This document shows positions 62,518 through 64,000 of a stretch of 64,000 nt of DNA, piece after piece (position 1 is the first letter of the stretch; each line of letters starts with the position of its first letter). The stretch is taken from positions 32,889 to 96,888 of the forward strand of contig NZ_BJYT01000016.1 in the NCBI RefSeq assembly GCF_007991655.1, read 5' to 3'. Source of the DNA: Segetibacter aerophilus. GTDB lineage: Bacteria; Bacteroidota; Bacteroidia; Chitinophagales; Chitinophagaceae. The position numbers and the translations under genes are program-made. Below the pieces are notes generated by a model, which was not told the DNA's origin, did not search any database, and worked only from the letters and a program-made list of their open reading frames with translations.

Positions 62518-63708
62518 ATGCCTTTATCAAGTATTTTAGATCGTTTTGCTGAACCGGAAACCCTTAAAATGGCTAAACTTGGCCGCCAACTTAGAAGCGA
62601 GGGAAAAGATGTTGTTGATCTCAGCCTTGGAGAACCTGATTTTGATACCCCAGATCATATCAAACAGGCAGCTATTAAAGCCATCAACGACAACTACTCA
62701 CATTATACTCCTGTTGGTGGTTATTTAGATTTAAAAGAAGCAGTTTGCCACAAGTTGAAACGTGATAATAATCTTGATTACAAACCTGAAAACATAGTTA
62801 CCTCCACCGGTGCTAAGCAAAGCATTGCAAACCTGATTTTAGCCGTGGTTGACAAAGGGGATGAAGTGATTATTCCCACTCCTTACTGGGTTACTTATTC
62901 CGAACTGGTTAAAATTGCTGAAGGTATTGTCGTTCCGATAGAAACAACGATCGAAAGCAATTATAAAATTACGCCTGCTCAGCTTGAAGCAACGATTACT
63001 GAGAAGACAAGATTGTTCATGTTTTCATCGCCATGTAATCCGTCAGGCTCTGTTTACAGCAAAGAAGAGTTGGAAGGTTTAGCAGATGTTTTTGTAAAAT
63101 ACCCAAATATCTACATCATGAGCGACGAGATTTATGAGTACATAAATTTTGTTGGCGGACACGAAAGCATCGCACAATTCGATGAAATAAAAGACAGGGT
63201 AATTATTGTGAACGGCTTAAGTAAAGGTTTCGCAATGACCGGCTGGAGACTTGGTTATATTGCTGCCTCCGCTGAAATTGCTAAAGCGTGCGAAAAGTTA
63301 CAGGGACAATTTACAAGCGGTCCAAATTCAATTGCTCAAAAAGCAGGGGTGGTAGCTTTAACTGCAAGCCTCGATCCTACATTTGCAATGGTTAAGGAGT
63401 TTGAAAGAAGAAAAAACCGTGTGCAAGAATTGGTTTGTGATATCCCTTCTTTTAAGTGTTATGTTCCCGAAGGTGCTTTCTATATTTTCCCTGATATCAG
63501 TAGCCTCTTTGGTACCTCCGACGGCGAAACTAAAATCGAAAACGCCGAAGATCTTTGTATGTATTTGTTGCATACAGCCAACGTATCCACCGTAACTGGT
63601 TCTGCGTTTGGTAGTCCAAATTGCATTCGTATTGGGTTTGCCAACAGCATGGAAAATATTGAAAAAGGTTTTTCAAGAATTAAAGACGCGTTGGATAAAT
63701 TGAAATAA
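62518..63708 (+). CDS. Pyridoxal-phosphate aminotransferase, class I (aspartate aminotransferase-like)
   Basis: 396 residues from the ATG at 62518; the longer frame would start upstream of the likely promoter. Family segments: VDLSLGEPDFDTPDHIKQAA, TSTGAKQSIANLILAVVDKG, MFSSPCNPSGSVYSKEELEG, PLP Lys in NGLSKGFAMTGWRLGYIAA, and the carboxylate-binding Arg in NCIRIGFANS. It is close to class Ib aspartate/prephenate aminotransferases; the exact substrate is not settled. Confidence 0.93.
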   Translation: MPLSSILDRFAEPETLKMAKLGRQLRSEGKDVVDLSLGEPDFDTPDHIKQAAIKAINDNYSHYTPVGGYLDLKEAVCHKLKRDNNLDYKPENIVTSTGAKQSIANLILAVVDKGDEVIIPTPYWVTYSELVKIAEGIVVPIETTIESNYKITPAQLEATITEKTRLFMFSSPCNPSGSVYSKEELEGLADVFVKYPNIYIMSDEIYEYINFVGGHESIAQFDEIKDRVIIVNGLSKGFAMTGWRLGYIAASAEIAKACEKLQGQFTSGPNSIAQKAGVVALTASLDPTFAMVKEFERRKNRVQELVCDIPSFKCYVPEGAFYIFPDISSLFGTSDGETKIENAEDLCMYLLHTANVSTVTGSAFGSPNCIRIGFANSMENIEKGFSRIKDALDKLK

Positions 63709-63758
63709 AGCTCCCTTTAGAGGGACTTAAAATCAAACAAAAACTTTGAATTTTATTA

Positions 63759-63797
63759 AGAGCAGTAATTGTGCAATATCAATTACTGCTCTTTTTT
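63759..63797 (+). terminator. Terminator after the aminotransferase gene
   Basis: AGAGCAGTAATTG pairs perfectly with CAATTACTGCTCT around an 8-base loop, followed by TTTTTT. Confidence 0.92.
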
Positions 63798-63827
63798 ATT
63801 TTGCACTAACAGTAGTTCTTCCCTTTA

Positions 63828-63851
63828 CATCGTTGTGTCACTCCCTTGTAC
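63828..63851 (+). repeat. Interspersed repeat copy (CATCGTTGYGTC family)
   Basis: CATCGTTGTGTCACTCCCTT then GTAC, shortly after the last terminator. The remaining bases to 64000 hold no visible gene. Confidence 0.6.
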
Positions 63852-64000
63852 CTTAAATCTTTTATGGGCACATTTGCCACCACGCTATAAATTCTACAAT
63901 AAGTTTTTTTCAAACGAACCTCGGCCAGTGTGCACCCGTTTATCAAGGCTTCTAGTATCGACGAAGTTTGTTTTACGAGTGACACTAATATGCGCCAACC

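Overview
The window looks like a chromosomal piece of a Bacteroidota bacterium, most likely family Chitinophagaceae (inference). The signs are a SusC/RagA TonB-dependent receptor, many SPII lipoproteins, TAnnTTTG-type promoters, weak Shine-Dalgarno signals, a membrane pyrophosphatase and a GH92/GH30/DUF2264 carbohydrate gene set. No species is claimed.

Layout. 1-6.7 kb: a SusC receptor (-), a glyoxalase-like/di-cytochrome c/rhodanese fusion lipoprotein (+) and a basic-secretory-protein-type peptidase (-). 6.76-30.26 kb: an integrative element of about 23.4 kb in the 3' end of a tRNA-Leu(CAG) gene, bounded by a 55-bp direct repeat. It carries a DUF3596-type tyrosine integrase, pairs of putative arm-type sites near both ends, a small winged-helix regulator, a family A polymerase-like protein, a GIY-YIG nuclease and many unknown genes. 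No relaxase, conjugation or phage structural gene was recognised. 30.3-64 kb: ordinary chromosome with an APC permease, rnpB, hppA, nnr, a class C beta-lactamase-like hydrolase, a response regulator, serA, a PQQ dehydrogenase region, AI-2E and MFS transporters, a cysteine desulfurase, GH30, a RidA/D-threonine aldolase-like/M19 dipeptidase operon, GH92, DUF2264, a thiolase, holA and an aminotransferase.

The main discovery is inside the element. From about 10.7 to 18.5 kb a run of one-gene units, all on the + strand, is separated by imperfect inverted repeats that behave as integron attC sites. Each has an R'' box ending in AAC, a stem-loop body and an R' box beginning GTT. The decisive sign is circle closure: in ten consecutive units (three to twelve) the first 9-10 bases of the unit are complementary to the R'' box at that unit's own far end, even when the neighbouring unit has a different R sequence. 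I therefore read this as an integron cassette array without a visible integron integrase (a CALIN), carried by a tRNA-integrated element. Ten of the twelve cassette products look exported or membrane-bound, and one resembles an NTF2-fold immunity protein. Decayed attC-like halves continue to about 21.6 kb.

Other points of note are two accessory genes broken by single frameshifts (one in a run of nine T), tandem operator-like palindromes beside the regulator gene, a 20-bp perfect palindrome abutting rnpB, and a family of short repeats found only in intergenic chromosomal DNA. All calls rest on reading the sequence; no database search was run.
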